From: JBNJGB01 sp051747385
GTDB lineage: Bacteria > Myxococcota_A > UBA9042 > PHBI01 > JACKFB01
Direction of reading: 5' to 3'
Length of the DNA: 64,000 nt
Assembly: GCA_051747385.1 (NCBI GenBank)
Contig: JBNJGB010000016.1
Location: 1 to 64,000, forward strand
In this document: positions 43,744 to 54,009 of the stretch, piece by piece
How the letters are laid out: every line of letters starts with the position of its first letter
How positions within the stretch are numbered: position 1 is the first letter of the stretch
Notes under the pieces: model-generated
Database searches by the model: none
What the model saw: the letters and a program-made list of their open reading frames with translations, nothing else
Told to the model about the DNA's origin: nothing
Position numbers and translations under genes: made by a program

Positions 43744-46101
43744 CTATAGCGTAAGGCTCTGGCGGTAGGTCTGGCTTTGGGGGCCCGCCGGGAACATGGC
43801 GCGCTCGAGGATGTCGGCGACGCACTTCGCCTTCGAGGAGCTGCGCGTGCCAGTCACATCCACGCTGGTGACGCGTCCGCTCGGGGCGACCGTGAACTCC
43901 GCCTTCAGCTTCTCCTCCAGGTCGTCCTTGCAGCGCGCGAGCTGCCGGCGCTTCTTGGCGAAGGTGCGCGCGACCTCCTGGGCACGCTCCCCGGCCACCC
44001 GGGCCCGCTTCTCCTCAGCCGCCTCCTCGGCCTCGCGGGCCGCCGCCGTCGGATCGAAGCCGACCTTCACCTCCGCCTTGCCCCCGGACTCGGCCGTGAG
44101 CTTCGCGAACTCGTCGTCGGTCAGCTTCCGGTAGTTCGCCTCGGCCTTGGCCTCGCGCTGGGCCTCCTCGTCCCGGCGGGCGACGCGCTGGGGGCGCTTC
44201 GGGCGCGGCGACGCCTTCTTCGGCTCCTGCTGCACGTGCGGCGACTCGTCCCGCTCCGCCGCCTCCTGCGCGGCCCGCTGGGCCAGCTCGTCGCGCTCTG
44301 CCCGGGTCAGGGGGCGGTCCAGCTCGGCCTCCCGCTCCTCCACCAGGGAGTCGTACACGGCCTTGTAGTCGGCCACGGGCACCGCCGAGCCCTCGCTCTT
44401 GAACTCCTGGGCGTTCCGCGTCCGGCGCTCCATACGCTGGGTCTGCACCATGACGACGGCCAGGACGGCCACGCCCACCAGCACGGCGGCCAGCACGACG
44501 AACCCGACGCTGCGGCGCCGCTTGGACCGATCCAGCTCGGCGACGACCGAGAACTCCTGTCGGAGGGTCTTCCGCTCCGCCCGAGACGGCCGCTCCACCA
44601 CGTTCATCACGTCGACGGTGGCCGCGTCCTTCATGGCCTTCTTGAGGAGGTCGCGCTCCTCCTTCGTGGGGCCGGCGGGCCTGGCGGGCTCCGACTCGGC
44701 GTCGTGGAGGTCGTCCGGAGCCAGGCCCAGGAAGGCGTCCCCGTCCGCCTCGTACTCGTCGAACAGGGCCAGGTCCTCGTCCAGGGACGCCCGCGCATCG
44801 GCGTCGTCCACCACACCGCCGGGTCCCTCGTCTGCGCGCTCGTCGGCCGGCGACTCGCTCGCCTGGGCGGCTCCCCGCTCCGAGGGTTCCACGGGTGGCG
44901 CCGGCGCCTCGCCCACACCGGCCTCCTCGCCATGCCCGGGCTTCGGCGCGAGCTCCTCCGCGTCCGGGGGCAGGGCCGGCATACCGCTCGGGGCCGACTC
45001 CTCCGGCACCTCGGGCGCTGCGGGCGACGCCGGCTCCTCGACCACCTGGACGTCGTCGAGGATCTCCTCTTCCTCGGGCTCGGGTGCGAGGCCCTCGGTC
45101 TTCGTCGGATGCGCCTGCTCCTCGGCGCCCACGTGCGGCGTGATCCCGCCACCTGGAGCGCCCGACGGCCCGCCTCCGGACGGTGTCTGCGCAGGCTCCT
45201 CCGAACCGGGCGCGCTCTCCATCCCCCCGGAGTCCTCGGCCGGCGTCAGACCCGACGCCGCAGAAGCCGACTGCTCCTCGCCCGCCTCCTCCCGCAGGCT
45301 CGTGTGCTCCTCAGACGCCCCGGGCTGCGGAGGCGACTCCATACCGCCAGAGTCCTCGGCCGACGCAGCAGGCTCCTCCGAACCGGGCGCGCTCTCCATC
45401 CCCCCGGAGTCCTCGGCCGGCGTCAGGCCCGACGCCGCAGAAGCCGACTGCTCCTCGCCCGCCTCCTCCCGCAGGCTCGTCTGCTCCTCCGACGCCCCGG
45501 GCTGCGGAGGCGACTCCATCCCGCCGGAGTCCTCGTCCGGCGCCGCCTCCGCGGCCCGCCCGACCTCCTTCCGCGCGCGCTCCTCCTCCTGATAACGCGC
45601 GTACAGCCCCGCGAGGCTCGAGTCGGCGACCGTCGAGTCCTCGGAGCTCTCACCGGACGGCGTATCCCCCGGCCTCGAGGGGCCAGGGGCGGGTCGCTCC
45701 GCGATATCCCCGTCCGTCCGCCCGGCCTCGGCCGCCCGCGCGCCGGCGGCCTCTCGCAGCCAAAGGGCGGCCTCGGGGAGCCTCCCGAGCGGGGCCCAGT
45801 CCTTCAGCCCCGGCCTCCACGCGTAGGACGACGCGTCCACGACGCCCGCGCGGACCAGGGCGCGGACCCCCTCCGACTCCATCGGTCCGCGCTGCTGGCC
45901 GTCTACCGCCACGTACCAGGGCCCCTCGGAGGCCCCCGCTCCGGCTCGCCCGGGCTTCTGCGACGCGGCCCGGCGCGCGGCCGGGTCCCGCACCACGATG
46001 ACGACACCGCAGTTCTTGCACCGGACCTTCAGGACCCGGTTCGCCACCTTCTCGTCGGGCAGCTTGTAGCGCGCATTGCACTTGGAGCAGGAGAAGATCA
46101 T
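43744..46101 (-). CDS. Zinc-ribbon/GYF/TonB-C protein, AgmX/GltJ-like
   Basis: 785 residues. It starts MIFSCSKCNARYKLPDEKV with a four-Cys MJ0042-type zinc ribbon (CSKC...CKNC), then a GYF_2-like domain (about 65-115, PWYVAVDGQQRGPM), a long acidic Ser/Glu/Pro-rich linker, one membrane helix (about 545-570, VGFVVLAAVLVGVAVLAVVMV) and a periplasmic C-terminal TonB-C/AgmX domain (FTVAPSGRVTSVDVTGT). This order is that of Myxococcus GltJ/AgmX, a component of the Glt gliding/envelope machinery. The upstream frame to 46368 is not used, because the zinc ribbon begins at the chosen ATG in homologues. The exact role in this organism is unproven. Confidence 0.82.
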   Translation of the reverse strand: MIFSCSKCNARYKLPDEKVANRVLKVRCKNCGVVIVVRDPAARRAASQKPGRAGAGASEGPWYVAVDGQQRGPMESEGVRALVRAGVVDASSYAWRPGLKDWAPLGRLPEAALWLREAAGARAAEAGRTDGDIAERPAPGPSRPGDTPSGESSEDSTVADSSLAGLYARYQEEERARKEVGRAAEAAPDEDSGGMESPPQPGASEEQTSLREEAGEEQSASAASGLTPAEDSGGMESAPGSEEPAASAEDSGGMESPPQPGASEEHTSLREEAGEEQSASAASGLTPAEDSGGMESAPGSEEPAQTPSGGGPSGAPGGGITPHVGAEEQAHPTKTEGLAPEPEEEEILDDVQVVEEPASPAAPEVPEESAPSGMPALPPDAEELAPKPGHGEEAGVGEAPAPPVEPSERGAAQASESPADERADEGPGGVVDDADARASLDEDLALFDEYEADGDAFLGLAPDDLHDAESEPARPAGPTKEERDLLKKAMKDAATVDVMNVVERPSRAERKTLRQEFSVVAELDRSKRRRSVGFVVLAAVLVGVAVLAVVMVQTQRMERRTRNAQEFKSEGSAVPVADYKAVYDSLVEEREAELDRPLTRAERDELAQRAAQEAAERDESPHVQQEPKKASPRPKRPQRVARRDEEAQREAKAEANYRKLTDDEFAKLTAESGGKAEVKVGFDPTAAAREAEEAAEEKRARVAGERAQEVARTFAKKRRQLARCKDDLEEKLKAEFTVAPSGRVTSVDVTGTRSSSKAKCVADILERAMFPAGPQSQTYRQSLTL
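45194..45547 (-). repeat. In-gene tandem repeat, 2 x 177 bp
   Basis: Two near-identical 177-base units (45194-45370, 45371-45547) encode a duplicated 59-residue acidic linker segment (EDSGGMES..., then SLREEAGEEQSASAASG) in the AgmX/GltJ-like protein. Confidence 0.85.
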
Positions 46102-46344
46102 CGACGCGTCCGGGTTGGGCGATACGACACGGGTTGGCGGGACGTTATCACCAAAGGGGCCCCCTCGCCCAGCCAGGGCCGCCACGCGTGTCACCACGCC
46201 GGGACACGCACGGACCGTTCCGCGAAACGAACGACTCGCCGGATCGCGACCGGCCGGCCGTCGCCGGGCGCCCTGCGGGCCACTGCGCAGGCGGTGCACG
46301 TCCCGATCTGCCGCGATCGCCCGGAAACCCGCGTGGGGATTGGC

Positions 46345-46373
46345 TTGACACCTCCCAGGGGACCGCATATTCT
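46345..46373 (+). promoter_or_regulatory. Strong sigma-70-type promoter of the Cys-rich lipoprotein gene
   Basis: TTGACA (46345-46350), 17-base spacer, TATTCT (46368-46373). It lies in the 411-base divergent gap (46102-46512), which otherwise holds an AT-richer leader of about 130 bases and no gene. Confidence 0.7.
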
Positions 46374-46512
46374 TTCCTGCCGTTCCCCGGAAACAACCCT
46401 ATCCCACTGATTTCGTTGAAAAAAATCGGGATCCCGAGGAACCCGGAATCCGGCGCCCGTGGGGCGCCCCCCCCACACCTCGACGCCGTCGAGGGCGGCT
46501 CTGGAGGACAGG

Positions 46513-49500
46513 ATGCGCAATTGGAATGGAAGGCTCATCATCGGGCTACTGGCCGCCGCCCTCCTGGCGCTGGCCGGCTGTGACGACGGCGGCGGGGGCA
46601 ACGGTCCCTTCCCGAACGACGTGCAGTCCGACAACGGCGGCGACGTCGAGCAGGACGTGCCGGCCGATCCCTGCGCCGGCCTCGAGTGCGGCACGGGCAC
46701 CGACGGAACCACCGACTGCGGCTCCTGCGGCAGCACGGAGGGGTGCAACGCCAACGGCCAGTGCGTCGCCACCGAGGGTCCCTGCCAGGGCCTCGAGTGC
46801 GGGCTCGGCACCGACGGAACCACGGCCTGCGGCGAGTGTACGGGCGGGCGCGTCTGCGACGAGAACGTCTGCGTGCAGCCCTCCGATCCCTGCGACGGCT
46901 TCGAGTGCGGGCTCGGCACCGACGGAACCACGGCCTGCGGGACCTGCTCGGGTGACGAGATCTGCGAGGACAACCAGTGCGTGCAGCCCCCTGATCCCTG
47001 CGCCGGCCTCGAGTGCGGCACGGGCACCGACGGAACCACCGACTGCGGCTCCTGCGGCAGCACCGAGGAGTGCAACGCCAACGGCCAGTGCGTCGCCACC
47101 GAGGGTCCGTGCCAGGGCTTCGAGTGCGGCCTCGGCACCGACGGGACCACCAACTGCGGCGACTGCAGCGGCGGCCTCACCTGCGAGGACAACACCTGCG
47201 TGGCCGTGGCGGACCCCTGCGAGGGCCGTGAGTGCGGCACCGGCACCGACGGGACCACGAGCTGCGGCTCCTGCGCCGGCGAGGAGGTCTGCACCAGCCA
47301 GGGCCAGTGCGAGGCGGAGGGCGATCCCTGCGCCGGCCTCGAGTGCGGCACCGGCACCGACGGCGAGACCGACTGCGGGACCTGCGCCGCGGGCGAGGAA
47401 TGCAGCGTGGACGGCCAGTGCCTCGTCCCGGCGAACGCGCTGGGCGAGTTCTGCGGCGTCACGGCCGACTGCGCGGCCACCATCCCGGACCCGTCGAACC
47501 CGGCGGAGGAGATCGACAACCCGGACTTCCCGGACTGCATGCACCAGCAGTGCACCTCCGGCTTCTGCCTCCAGGCGGGCGCGTCCGGCGTGTTCTCCCT
47601 GTACCCGGTCTGCAGCCAGCCCTGCCAGATCTACAAGGACGAGGTGAACAACGCGACGGGCGCCGACGGCGCCGACGGCATCGAGGATCTCGACGCCCCG
47701 CTGTCCGACTGCTCCGAGTTCTCGGACGGCCCGGGCGGCACGGACTACGTCTGCGCCAACTTCGGCCAGCCCGGCCAGCAGGAGTCCGCCTTCTGCGTCC
47801 CCGGCACCGGCGTCCAGGAGTGCAGCGCCAACTCCGACTGCCCGGAGGGCGAGGGCTGCCAGCTCACGACGATCGGCGGCCAGATCAACGAGCGCTGCAT
47901 GACCCGCATCCAGCCCGGCGAGTGGGGCGACACCGCGGGCGTCGGCGGCATGTGCAACGAGGACCCCTTCTCCGGGGACGTGACCCTCTGCGAGGCCGGC
48001 CTGTGCTTCGGCGTCGGCTGCGCCACCTACTGCTCCGAGGACGCCGACTGCGACACCACGCAGGTCTTCGAGGGCACGGGCTGCGACACCGAGGCCGGCC
48101 ACTGCCTCGGCTGGGAGGATCAGGCCTGCGAGACCGACCTCGACTGCAGCGCCTGGATCTGCAACCCGGAGCCCATGGCGCCCTTCGGTGCCGACGTCCC
48201 CTACGAGGCGAACTTCTGCTGGCCCAAGTCCTGCGACACCAACCCGGACTGCGCGCCGGGCACCTACTGCCGCTTCTTCTGGAACGGCCAGGGCGGCGCC
48301 GAGGCCGGCTGGGACAACATGTGCCTCGCCGAGAACCCGGACGGCGTCGCCATCGGTGAGGCGTGCGATCCGGACCCCGAGGACAACATCCCCGGCGACA
48401 CCTGCGCGGCGGAGGACCTCTGCGTGGGCGGCTACTGCTCCGCCATCTGCGAGACGGACGCCGACTGCGCCGCGGACAAGGATCAGCTCTGCACCGCCGT
48501 CGAGTTCACGGTGGACGCCAACGAGGACGGCGACCCGGACGCCGCCCTGCCCCTGACCTGGTGCTCCACGCTGCCCGACTTCACGACGGACTGCCTGGCC
48601 GACGCCGAGTGCGCCGAGGGCGAGACCTGCTTCACCTACGAGGTGGAGAACCTCCTCGACCAGGGCGACGGCACGTTCGCCCCGGATCCGGACGCGCCGT
48701 TCACCATGAGCGGCAAGTGCGTCCCGGCCGACGAGGAGAAGGGCGCGTTCGGCGACCTCTGCGGCGTGCCCGGCGCGGACTTCCAGGAGTGCCAGTCCGG
48801 CTTCTGCCTGGGCGCCGAGCCGGACGCCAACCAGGCCGGCTACTGCGCCATCCCGTGCACCACGCAGTCGGACTGCCCGGCGACCCTCGAGGCCGACGGG
48901 TCCACCTTCACCACGCGGTGCTCCTCCCTGCTGCTGGGCTGGGGCGGCGAGTTCGACAACCCGGCGACCAACGTCTACGTCCCCATGTGCCAGCTGAACC
49001 CGCCCGCGTCGTCCACCGACGACTGCGCGACGGACTTCACCTGCGCCGAGGAGACCGAGGCGTGCCTGCCGTACATCGTGAACTTCGGCCCGGACTACCC
49101 GGCCGCGGTCGAGTTCATCTGCCAGGACATGGCCAACGCGGACGAGACCTATCCGGACAAGCAGCTCGGCGAGGCGTGCGATCCGAACGCCGAGGACGCC
49201 GAGGGCAACCCCGTCGAGGAGTGCGCCTCCGGCTTCTGCCTCGAAGACGAGGGGGAGGGCACGGGCTACTGCTCGGCCCTGTGCTCGGACGCGGTGGACT
49301 CGTGCGGGGACGCCGGCCTCGTCTGCGACACGTTCCAGACCTTCCGCCAGGAGAAGCAGGGAGCGTACGTGGACTTCGAGCCGGTCTACTCCGTGTGCCA
49401 GAAGGACACGGACTGCATCCCCTGCTCCACCTCGGGCACCTGCCCGGGTGACCGGGTCTGCGTGAACCTCGGCGCCGACGCCGACACCCTCTCGAACTAC

Positions 49501-49653
49501 CGCTGCGTGCCGGCGTGCGAGACCGCCGCCGAGTGCGAGGGCGAGACCGCGACGGCGTGCAACGAGGGCCTCGACGCCTTCGATCGGCCCGTGCAGGGCT
49601 GCTTCGAGCTGGACGGCGAGACCCCGGTCGACTACTGCGCTCCCGCGGAGTAG
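46513..49653 (+). CDS. Cys-rich repeat lipoprotein
   Basis: 1046 residues. The ATG at 46513 has a good ribosome site (GGAGGACAGG) and gives a signal peptide with lipobox LAGC followed by DD, so it is probably surface- or outer-membrane-anchored. Residues about 50-320 hold seven repeats of about 36-40 residues with the pattern DPC.G.ECG.GTDG.T.CG.C..GE.C...QC. The rest has further disulfide-type motifs (CxxDxDC, SGFCL, CSxxC) typical of Myxococcota surface proteins. A three-repeat block of 327 bases recurs (46666 and 46993 onward). Role unknown, possibly adhesion or surface coat. Confidence 0.85.
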   Translation: MRNWNGRLIIGLLAAALLALAGCDDGGGGNGPFPNDVQSDNGGDVEQDVPADPCAGLECGTGTDGTTDCGSCGSTEGCNANGQCVATEGPCQGLECGLGTDGTTACGECTGGRVCDENVCVQPSDPCDGFECGLGTDGTTACGTCSGDEICEDNQCVQPPDPCAGLECGTGTDGTTDCGSCGSTEECNANGQCVATEGPCQGFECGLGTDGTTNCGDCSGGLTCEDNTCVAVADPCEGRECGTGTDGTTSCGSCAGEEVCTSQGQCEAEGDPCAGLECGTGTDGETDCGTCAAGEECSVDGQCLVPANALGEFCGVTADCAATIPDPSNPAEEIDNPDFPDCMHQQCTSGFCLQAGASGVFSLYPVCSQPCQIYKDEVNNATGADGADGIEDLDAPLSDCSEFSDGPGGTDYVCANFGQPGQQESAFCVPGTGVQECSANSDCPEGEGCQLTTIGGQINERCMTRIQPGEWGDTAGVGGMCNEDPFSGDVTLCEAGLCFGVGCATYCSEDADCDTTQVFEGTGCDTEAGHCLGWEDQACETDLDCSAWICNPEPMAPFGADVPYEANFCWPKSCDTNPDCAPGTYCRFFWNGQGGAEAGWDNMCLAENPDGVAIGEACDPDPEDNIPGDTCAAEDLCVGGYCSAICETDADCAADKDQLCTAVEFTVDANEDGDPDAALPLTWCSTLPDFTTDCLADAECAEGETCFTYEVENLLDQGDGTFAPDPDAPFTMSGKCVPADEEKGAFGDLCGVPGADFQECQSGFCLGAEPDANQAGYCAIPCTTQSDCPATLEADGSTFTTRCSSLLLGWGGEFDNPATNVYVPMCQLNPPASSTDDCATDFTCAEETEACLPYIVNFGPDYPAAVEFICQDMANADETYPDKQLGEACDPNAEDAEGNPVEECASGFCLEDEGEGTGYCSALCSDAVDSCGDAGLVCDTFQTFRQEKQGAYVDFEPVYSVCQKDTDCIPCSTSGTCPGDRVCVNLGADADTLSNYRCVPACETAAECEGETATACNEGLDAFDRPVQGCFELDGETPVDYCAPAE

Positions 49654-49704
49654 CACACGCGGCCCGGGCGGGGCTCCCTCGCCCGGGTCCTCGCGACCCT
49701 CGAG

Positions 49705-49740
49705 ACGGGTCGTCTCCCCGGCGGGAGGCGGCCCGTTTCT
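49705..49740 (+). terminator. Intrinsic terminator of the Cys-rich lipoprotein gene
   Basis: A 14-bp stem (49705-49718 with 49723-49736, two G-U pairs) with a CGGC loop, followed by TTTCT. A second hairpin (CCCGGGCG/CGCCCGGG) lies just before it. Confidence 0.7.
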
Positions 49741-49802
49741 GCGTCGGGAGGCCCCATCTCGACGCCGCCTCCGAGCCCCTCTCCGCGGCCCCATCTTCCC
49801 GC

Positions 49803-49829
49803 TTGACCATCCTTCGATTCGCGTGCTAG
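49803..49829 (+). promoter_or_regulatory. Candidate promoter of the F1/b-subunit operon
   Basis: TTGACC (49803-49808), 15 bases, TGCTAG (49824-49829), then GCAC; atpF' starts 63 bases downstream. The same signature with the same spacing precedes the F0 operon (2516-2542). Confidence 0.45.
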
Positions 49830-49892
49830 GCACGGCGCGCCCTGAAGGGGACCCCCACCGAGACCCTCGCCTTTTCGACGGAGCGCTCCGGC

Positions 49893-50366
49893 ATGCTCGA
49901 GCCACTCCAGGACACTGTGCTACAGGCCGGCCTGGTCGACCTGGACGCCACCTTCGTGATCCAGCTCGGCATCTTCCTCGTCTTCGCCGTGCTCCTGAAC
50001 GTGCTGGTGGTGAAGCCCATCATGAAGGCCCAGCAGACGCGCTGGGAGCGCATGGAGGGCTCCCGCGAGGAGGCGGAGGGCATGGACCTGCGCGCCGCCG
50101 AGGCCGCCGCCGATTACGAGAAGAAGATCGCCGAGGCACGCCGACAGGCCGTCGCCGTGCGTGACGAGCTCCGCCGGGAGGGCGAGCAGGAGTCCGCCGC
50201 GCAGCTCGCCAGCGTCCGCTCCGAGGCCGAGAAGAACCTCCGGACCTCCCGCGCCATGCTGGAGGAGGAAGCGGCCAAGGTCCGCGGCGAGACCGACGGC
50301 GTCGTGAAGCAGCTCGCGAAGGCCGTGGCCGACCGCATCCTGTCCGATCGGGAGGACGCCGCATGA
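49893..50366 (+). CDS. atpF': ATP synthase F0 subunit b'
   Basis: 157 residues: one N-terminal membrane helix (about 22-42, VIQLGIFLVFAVLLNVLVV) followed by KPIM and a long charged helix that forms half of the peripheral stalk. It lacks a signal peptide, unlike the neighbouring b subunit. Its stop overlaps the atpF start by four bases (50363-50366). A paired b'/b arrangement is usual in phototrophs and many Deltaproteobacteria-like groups. First gene of the seven-gene F1 operon. Confidence 0.9.
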   Translation: MLEPLQDTVLQAGLVDLDATFVIQLGIFLVFAVLLNVLVVKPIMKAQQTRWERMEGSREEAEGMDLRAAEAAADYEKKIAEARRQAVAVRDELRREGEQESAAQLASVRSEAEKNLRTSRAMLEEEAAKVRGETDGVVKQLAKAVADRILSDREDAA

Positions 50367-50938
50367 GGATGCTCACGCCCCTGACCACCCTCGCGCTCCT
50401 CCTCGCCGCGCCCGCCGCCCTGGCGGCCGAGGGCGGGTTCGTGATGGAGGAGCACGGGTTCTACATCATCGACTTCGTCGTGTTCATCGGCGCCCTGTGG
50501 TGGTTTACCCGGGGGCCGGCGCGGCGCTTCCTCGAGGAGCGTCACGACGCGGTCCGCAAGGAGATGGAGGCCGCCGCCGAGCTCCGCCGCGAGGCCGAGG
50601 AGCGGCTCCGGACCTACGAGGCGCGCCTCCGCGACCTGGACGACGAGATCGCCCGGATGCGCGAGGATTTCCGGAAGGACGGCGAGCGCGAGCGCGAGCG
50701 CATCCTGGCGGAGGCCGAGGCGGCCACCGAGCGCATCCGCCGCGACACGCAGGCGACGGTCTCCCACGAGACGTCCCAGCTCAAGCAGGACCTCGAGGCG
50801 GAGATCGTCGAGCGCGCCCTCGACATGGCCGAGGAGATCGTCCGCGACCGCATGTCCGCCGACCAGCACAAGAGGCTGGTGCGGGGCTTCATCGGCGACC
50901 TGGAGAGCCGCGGGGACCTCGGCTCCCTGTCCGCCTGA
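50363..50938 (+). CDS. atpF: ATP synthase F0 subunit b
   Basis: 191 residues. Residues 1-21 look like a signal peptide (LTTLALLLAAPAALAAEGG), followed by a short periplasmic piece, one membrane helix (YIIDFVVFIGALWWF) and a long right-handed coiled coil rich in Arg and Glu ending in a delta-binding region. Partner of b' in the stator stalk. The presence of a signal peptide parallels subunits a and c in this genome. Confidence 0.9.
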   Translation: MRMLTPLTTLALLLAAPAALAAEGGFVMEEHGFYIIDFVVFIGALWWFTRGPARRFLEERHDAVRKEMEAAAELRREAEERLRTYEARLRDLDDEIARMREDFRKDGERERERILAEAEAATERIRRDTQATVSHETSQLKQDLEAEIVERALDMAEEIVRDRMSADQHKRLVRGFIGDLESRGDLGSLSA

Positions 50939-50963
50939 GACCACGAGCCGAAGGGAAGAGCCG

Positions 50964-51503
50964 GTGAGCGCATCCAAGATCGCCCGTCGCTACGCGAAGG
51001 CCCTCGCGGACCTGTGTGCCGAGACCAGGAACCACGCCGTCATCGGCAAGCAGCTCGAGACGTTCGCGCAGACCTGGTCGTCCAGCGAGGAGCTCCAGGA
51101 CCTGCTGGGGAACCCGGTCGTCTCCACGGAGGACAAGAAGCAGGTCCTCCTGAAGCTCTTCGCGAAGTTTCTCTTCGCCCCGACCACGCGGAACTTCCTG
51201 CTCGTGCTGCTGGAGCACGACCGGCTGGACGAGATCGTCTCCATCTCGGACGCGTTCCGGGAGCACATGGACACCATGTCCAACCGGATGCGGACCACGG
51301 TGGTCAGCGCCAGCCCGCTCGAGCGGGCGGACCTGACCCGAATCCAGGCCGCGCTCCAGCGCCTCACCGGCAAGACGGTCCTGCTCGAGGCGAAGGTCGA
51401 CCCGGAGCTCCTCGGCGGGGTCCAGGTGCGCATCGGCACATTGGTCCTCGACGGCACGGTCCGGAGCCAGCTCGACACCATGCGGGAGCGCCTGCTCGCC
51501 TGA
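50964..51503 (+). CDS. atpH: ATP synthase F1 subunit delta
   Basis: 179 residues, GTG start with ribosome site AAGGGAAGAG. It begins with the delta pattern KIARRYAKALADL and has the C-terminal block LLEAKVDPELLGGVQVRIG...LDGTVRSQLDTMRERL. Connects the b/b' stalk to the top of the alpha3beta3 hexamer. Confidence 0.92.
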   Translation: MSASKIARRYAKALADLCAETRNHAVIGKQLETFAQTWSSSEELQDLLGNPVVSTEDKKQVLLKLFAKFLFAPTTRNFLLVLLEHDRLDEIVSISDAFREHMDTMSNRMRTTVVSASPLERADLTRIQAALQRLTGKTVLLEAKVDPELLGGVQVRIGTLVLDGTVRSQLDTMRERLLA

Positions 51504-51561
51504 GCGCACCGCCCCACCCTCCGCCCATCCATCCAACCCCGTCGGAAGCGGGAGCAGCTCG

Positions 51562-53085
<1,524 letters not shown>

Positions 53086-53086
53086 G

Positions 53087-53950
53087 ATGCCGAGCCTGAA
53101 GGACATCCGAAAGCGCATCACCTCGGTCAAGAACACCCAGCAGATCACCAAGGCGATGAAGATGGTCGCCGCGGCGCGTCTGCGGAAGGCCCAGGACGCG
53201 ATCGAGACGATGCGGCCCTACTCCTACCGGCTGCGCGACGTCATCGCGGAGCTGGCCGCCCGGGCGGACTTCTCGGACCATCCGCTGCTGGAGCAGAAGG
53301 AGCCGAAGAACGTCCGCATCCTGGTGATGACGTCGGACCGCGGCCTGTGCGGGGCGTTCAACGCCAACATCAACCGCACGACCGAGCGGTACGTGAAGGC
53401 CAACGAGGCGGGCCACGAGGCCATCGCCCTGGACATCGTGGGTCGCAAGGGCCACGAGTACTTCAAGCGACGGGACGTGGACATCGGCCGCTTCTGGCGC
53501 GAGGTGCTGGAGAACGTCAGCATCGAGAAGGCCTCAGACGTGGCCGAGAAGGTCACGGCGGACTTCGTAGACGGCGACCTGGACGCGTTCTACGTCGTCT
53601 ACAACCAGTTCCGCTCCGCCATCTCCCAGGAGGTGGTGGTCGAGCAGATCCTGCCCGTCCTGCCCCTCGAGGCGCCCGAGGGCGAGGTCATGGGCGACTT
53701 CATCTACGAGCCCAGCAAGCGGGCCGTCATGGACGCGGTGCTCCCGCGCCACGTCACGGTCCAGATCTACCGGATGCTCCTGGAGAGCGTCGCCTCGGAG
53801 ATGGGCGCTCGTATGAGCGCCATGGACAGCGCGACGAGCAACGCCGGCGATCTGATCGACCGCCTGACGCTCGAGTACAACCGAGCGCGCCAGGCGAACA
53901 TCACCAAGGAGCTGATGGAGATCATCGGCGGCGCCGAGGCGCTCAAGTAG
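53087..53950 (+). CDS. atpG: ATP synthase F1 subunit gamma
   Basis: 287 residues. Both signature ends are present: N-terminal DIRKRITSVKNTQQITKAMKM and C-terminal ERMGA-type block ASEMGARMSAMDSATSNAG with NRARQANITKEL. Central rotor shaft of the enzyme. No redox-regulatory Cys insert is present. Confidence 0.96.
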   Translation: MPSLKDIRKRITSVKNTQQITKAMKMVAAARLRKAQDAIETMRPYSYRLRDVIAELAARADFSDHPLLEQKEPKNVRILVMTSDRGLCGAFNANINRTTERYVKANEAGHEAIALDIVGRKGHEYFKRRDVDIGRFWREVLENVSIEKASDVAEKVTADFVDGDLDAFYVVYNQFRSAISQEVVVEQILPVLPLEAPEGEVMGDFIYEPSKRAVMDAVLPRHVTVQIYRMLLESVASEMGARMSAMDSATSNAGDLIDRLTLEYNRARQANITKELMEIIGGAEALK

Positions 53951-54009
53951 CAGCGGCCGACGCGGCCGCCACCTTCCGAACCGTCAACGTGTCATAGAGG
54001 ACCCACACG

